From the IMG/VR virus record IMGVR_UViG_3300043395_002199, positions 1-20,874 of that record: 20,874 nucleotides of DNA; one strand, 5' to 3'. This DNA comes from a virus. The notes under the pieces were generated by a model. The model did no database searches. It was not told the origin of the DNA and worked only from the letters and a program-made list of their open reading frames with translations. Position numbers and translations under genes: made by a program. Each line of letters starts with the position of its first letter. The first letter of the stretch is position 1. Below, one piece after another: positions 18,502-20,874 of this stretch.

Positions 18502-19440
18502 GTGCCCACCGTGGCCCTCATCCCGCAAGACACCACCGTCTACATCGCTGGCCCCATGCGGGGCATCAAGAACTTCAACCGCGAGGCGTTCGACGCGGCC
18601 GAGCACCGGCTCATCGAACTGGAGTACACCCCGTACAGCCCGGTGTTCGCCGACATCCTGCACTACGGGGAGGAGGTCATGGTCTCGCCGAGCGGTGACC
18701 TGGTCGACATCCTGCACACCGGCTTCGACTACCGGGAGACCATCGGCCTAGCCATCAACATCGTGGCCAGCAAGGTCGACGCGGTCTGCGTGCTGCCCGG
18801 CTGGCAGAACAGCAAGGGCGCTCGGCTGGAGGTGGAGGTCGCCAAGCATGTCGGCATCCCCATCATGTGCTTGACCGAGGAGGGGTTGGTGCCCCGAGTC
18901 CGAGCGATCGGCCTGTCCGGCTACGCCCGCTCCGGCAAGGACACGGTCGCCGGTCTGCTCGCCCCCCGCTACACCCGGGTGGCGTTCGCCGACATCCTGC
19001 GCGAGTTCCTGCTGCGCCTGGATCCGCTGGTACTGCACGACGCCAGCGGCGACTGGACGGTCGAGCAACTGCTCCGCGTCCACAAGGGCGACTGGGAGGC
19101 GATCAAGCCGATGGGCATCCGCCCCCTGCTTCAGCGCCTGGGCACCGACGCCGGTCGAGCCCTGCTGGGTGACACCGTGTGGATCGACGCTGCCCTCGAC
19201 CGCGTGCCGGACGGGTCCAAGATCGTGGTGACGGACTGCCGCTTCCCCAACGAGGCGCAGGCCATCAAGGATCTGGGTGGGGAGGTGTGGCGCGTCGACC
19301 GCGAGGGCTACGGCCCGATCAACGCACACCCGTCCGAGTCCGCCATGGATGACTGGGACTTCGACGTCCGGCTCACCAACAACTCGACCCTCATCGAACT
19401 GGCCGACCAGGTCCGCCGCCACGAGGAGGCTGCATCATGA
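18502..19440 (+). CDS. DUF4406 / deoxynucleoside monophosphate kinase fusion
   Basis: A 312-residue two-domain protein. Residues about 10-128 match DUF4406, related to nucleoside 2-deoxyribosyltransferases: VYIAGPMRGIKNFNREAF, then AVCVLPGWQNSKGARLEVE, then HVGIPIMC. Residues about 134-310 match a T4 gp1-like dNMP kinase: P-loop GYARSGKDT (Lys146), VAFADILREFLL, RPLLQRLGTDAGRALLGD, VVTDCRFPNEAQAI (Asp245), then HPSESAM. The kinase makes dNDPs from dNMPs; the first domain may trim or exchange bases. The fusion suggests linked steps in nucleotide supply. GTG 18502 has AGGA five bases ahead; GTG 18511 is possible. It ends in ATGA overlap. Confidence 0.85.
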   Translation: MPTVALIPQDTTVYIAGPMRGIKNFNREAFDAAEHRLIELEYTPYSPVFADILHYGEEVMVSPSGDLVDILHTGFDYRETIGLAINIVASKVDAVCVLPGWQNSKGARLEVEVAKHVGIPIMCLTEEGLVPRVRAIGLSGYARSGKDTVAGLLAPRYTRVAFADILREFLLRLDPLVLHDASGDWTVEQLLRVHKGDWEAIKPMGIRPLLQRLGTDAGRALLGDTVWIDAALDRVPDGSKIVVTDCRFPNEAQAIKDLGGEVWRVDREGYGPINAHPSESAMDDWDFDVRLTNNSTLIELADQVRRHEEAAS

Positions 19441-19619
19441 CCGAACCCACCCCCGAGCAGGGCACCATGCCACCCAACCCGATCACCCCCATGATGGAGG
19501 GGGCTATCGCTGCGGTCGAGATGTTCCGCGCCTACTTGGAGGCTGGACTCACCGAGCGCCAGGCCGCCATGCTGGTCGGCGAGACCATGGCCGCCATGGC
19601 AGCGAGGTCCGACCAGTGA
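19437..19619 (+). CDS. Small helical protein of unknown function
   Basis: A 60-residue protein starting in ATGA overlap with the kinase gene. After a Pro-rich start it is helical and Met/Ala-rich (MMEGAIAAVEMFRAYLEA, then LTERQAAMLVGETMAAMAAR). The second part resembles a short helix-turn-helix hairpin but lacks basic residues. It is coupled to the next gene by GTGA. Confidence 0.6.
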   Translation: MTEPTPEQGTMPPNPITPMMEGAIAAVEMFRAYLEAGLTERQAAMLVGETMAAMAARSDQ

Positions 19620-19933
19620 GCCCGTCGGTGTCGGCGGTCGACATGACGCTGGTTGAGCCGCATGTGGATGCAGACCAGTCGGCCTGGCGCCTTCGGGTGC
19701 AGGTGGACGGTGACGAGCCTGACTGGGTGCTCAACATCTCGATGACGGGCTGCCGCGAGTGGACCGCGCCCGAACTGTCGAAGCGCCCCCTGCTGTCCGG
19801 CACCACCTTGAAGATCCCGCTGAACCCTGGGGCCAACGGCACTCAGACGCTGGACACACCAATCGTGGTGGTGGGTGGCCCGCCCGCCGTTTCGGCGTGG
19901 TGCGACCGGATGTTTGCACCCAACCCCAGTTAG
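19616..19933 (+). CDS. Protein of unknown function
   Basis: A 105-residue beta-rich protein from GTG 19616 (GTGA overlap). Strands include WRLRVQVDGDEPDWVLNISM and TPIVVVGGPPAVSAW, with a loop GCREWTAPELSKRPL between. No motif is recognised. The promoter of the next operon overlaps its last codons, with the -35 at 19914. Confidence 0.55.
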   Translation: MSPSVSAVDMTLVEPHVDADQSAWRLRVQVDGDEPDWVLNISMTGCREWTAPELSKRPLLSGTTLKIPLNPGANGTQTLDTPIVVVGGPPAVSAWCDRMFAPNPS

Positions 19934-19942
19934 CGGTACGAT
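19914..19942 (+). promoter_or_regulatory. Promoter for the 19981 operon
   Basis: TTGCAC (19914-19919) and TACGAT (19937-19942) are 17 bases apart. The spacer holds CCAACCCC (19920-19927), and TCGACC (19947-19952) follows the -10 by four bases, as at 4733 and 8097. TGGAGA precedes ATG 19981. Confidence 0.7.
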
Positions 19943-19980
19943 CGACTCGACCGATCCAGACCAGACCACCTGGAGACCAG

Positions 19981-20496
19981 ATGACCAAGACCACCAAGGT
20001 GACCTTCACCGACGATGAAGTCCTCGCCACCCTCACCCGCCTCGAAGACCGCCGCTGGCCTGGTGCCTGGCGTGCTGTCGACCTCGCCGACCGGCTCATG
20101 TCCGACACCGGCAAGCGCGACATCCTGATCGCCACCCCAGGCGACGCCTACTCCGACCGGATCCGCCGGTGCGTGGCCATCCCCGCCTTCGACCGGCAGT
20201 TGCAGCGCCTGGTCGACGAGGGGAAGATCGCCGCCGTCAGCCCGGCCGACCCGGCATGGAGGGGTCTGCGTGGCAAGACCCCCTGCTACACCTCGTTGAA
20301 CATGGCCGAGTTGGCCCAGGCCAACCTGGTCCAGGAGCGCATGCAGCGCGCCGAGGTCGACCACGCCGAGCAGCGCCTCGCCGCCTTCCTGCTCACCGCT
20401 GAGCCCTTCAACGGGCTGGGTCGCTGCGGCCGACACGTCAAAGTCGACGCCCGCGTCCTGACCACCCTCCTCACCATGGCTGGAGCCCCCGAATGA
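19981..20496 (+). CDS. Protein of unknown function, possible DNA-binding
   Basis: A 171-residue, charged, mostly helical protein. It starts at ATG 19981 with TGGAGA about five bases ahead and its own promoter. Residues 10-90 (FTDDEVLATLTRLEDRRWPG, WRAVDLADRLM, AFDRQLQRLVDEGKIAAVSP) have the order of a winged-helix domain: helices followed by a short strand pair at LRGKTPCYTSL. A long helix follows (MAELAQANLVQERMQRAEVD). No conserved family was recognised. It is coupled to the last gene by ATGA. Confidence 0.6.
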   Translation: MTKTTKVTFTDDEVLATLTRLEDRRWPGAWRAVDLADRLMSDTGKRDILIATPGDAYSDRIRRCVAIPAFDRQLQRLVDEGKIAAVSPADPAWRGLRGKTPCYTSLNMAELAQANLVQERMQRAEVDHAEQRLAAFLLTAEPFNGLGRCGRHVKVDARVLTTLLTMAGAPE

Positions 20497-20874
20497 CCGC
20501 CGTCCCCGGATCCACCGCCGTCATCGAGTTCGCCGACGGCACTCGTGTGCCCGTCACCTGGAACAGCGACGGTCGTTTCTGGCAGTCCCAGGCACTCGGC
20601 CGCACCTGGAGCCCCCTATCCCTCGGGGGGCTGGATGCCATCCTCATCGACATCAAGCCGCCGGAGCCCGTCCTCCCGACCGAGCCGGGCTCGGCTGTGC
20701 TGGCCCGCCTGCACAAGGATGAGGAGCCCGTCGTCCTGTACCGCACTGCGTCCGGTCAGTGGGTGACCTGCTACGGCATCTGGGTGGACGACAGCCGACT
20801 CATCGACCCCGTACCCATGACCCTGGTGCCGACCGAAGTGGTCCGCTCACTGGTCAGCCGCACCACCGGCGACA
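20493..20874 (+). CDS. Protein of unknown function (3' end missing)
   Basis: The frame is open from ATG 20493 (ATGA overlap) to the last base, giving 127 codons. It appears beta-rich with two similar units: STAVIEFADGTRVPVTWNSD followed by FWQSQALGRTW, and SAVLARLHKDEEPVVLYRT followed by GQWVTCYGIW. Each has strands ending in a tryptophan-containing turn, so an internal repeat is likely. No family is recognised and the end is not seen. Confidence 0.6.
   Translation, partial: MTAVPGSTAVIEFADGTRVPVTWNSDGRFWQSQALGRTWSPLSLGGLDAILIDIKPPEPVLPTEPGSAVLARLHKDEEPVVLYRTASGQWVTCYGIWVDDSRLIDPVPMTLVPTEVVRSLVSRTTGD

Noticed and set aside
1-20874. CRISPR array, insertion sequence, integrase with attachment site, or tRNA genes
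   Set aside because: No regularly spaced long repeats, transposase or integrase motifs, or cloverleaf sequences were found on either strand by reading.

Overview
The window is a stretch of a double-stranded DNA bacteriophage genome from an actinobacterial host. Base composition is high in GC, every supported gene lies on the + strand, and genes are packed tightly with many ATGA and GTGA stop/start overlaps. One gene encodes a WhiB-family protein, a family confined to Actinobacteria and their phages. The tail genes imply a siphovirus-like virion, but no capsid, portal or integrase gene is present here, so morphology and lifestyle stay open.

Layout. Bases 1-3043 hold the end of the tail module: a truncated minor tail protein with a carbohydrate-binding-like jelly roll, a DUF5047 tail protein, and a tail protein with an OB-like start and a TNF/C1q-like end. 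Bases 3046-4578 hold two small membrane proteins, a peptidoglycan-binding protein without a catalytic domain, and a probable holin. A 15-bp hairpin with a GAAA tetraloop (4653-4686) closes this block. Bases 4759-5998 encode a Gam-like nuclease inhibitor and a Rad52/DdrA-like annealing protein, followed by a strong hairpin terminator and about 300 noncoding bases. Bases 6301-8084 are the replication-start block: a 23-codon leader peptide, a winged-helix initiator carrying a candidate lambda-style origin inside its own gene, a possible helicase loader, a small zinc protein and an HNH nuclease. Bases 8123-9415 encode small proteins, two with helix-turn-helix folds. Bases 9438-14687 encode an SNF2 annealing helicase with two HARP-like repeats, an internally duplicated ParB-like protein, and the small and large terminase subunits. 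Bases 14752-16507 are a run of very small genes ending in a secreted lytic transglycosylase. Bases 16581-20874 hold WhiB, SSB, a hairpin-guarded HNH endonuclease, a DUF4406/dNMP-kinase fusion and unknowns; the last gene is cut by the window end.

How it works together. Gam, the annealing protein, the HARP/SNF2 helicase and SSB form a coherent recombination and fork-handling set. The initiator and loader probably recruit the host replisome, since no polymerase, primase or replicative helicase is encoded here. Transcription appears to start from a family of related promoters ahead of successive short operons (-10 elements near 4723, 6224, 8087, 9118, 11356, 14718, 16540, 19937, and perhaps 17866). 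Several share a CTAACCCC element upstream of the -10 and a TCGACC element downstream. At least two genes (ParB-like, HNH) seem to have leaderless transcripts.

The observations most worth following are the candidate origin in the initiator gene, the shared promoter architecture, the perfect 17-bp inverted repeat around the HNH start codon, the double-module ParB protein in a terminase operon with no portal gene after it, and the 269-base out-of-frame overlap between a zinc-finger ORF and the lytic transglycosylase. All functions are read from sequence patterns alone; no searches were run.
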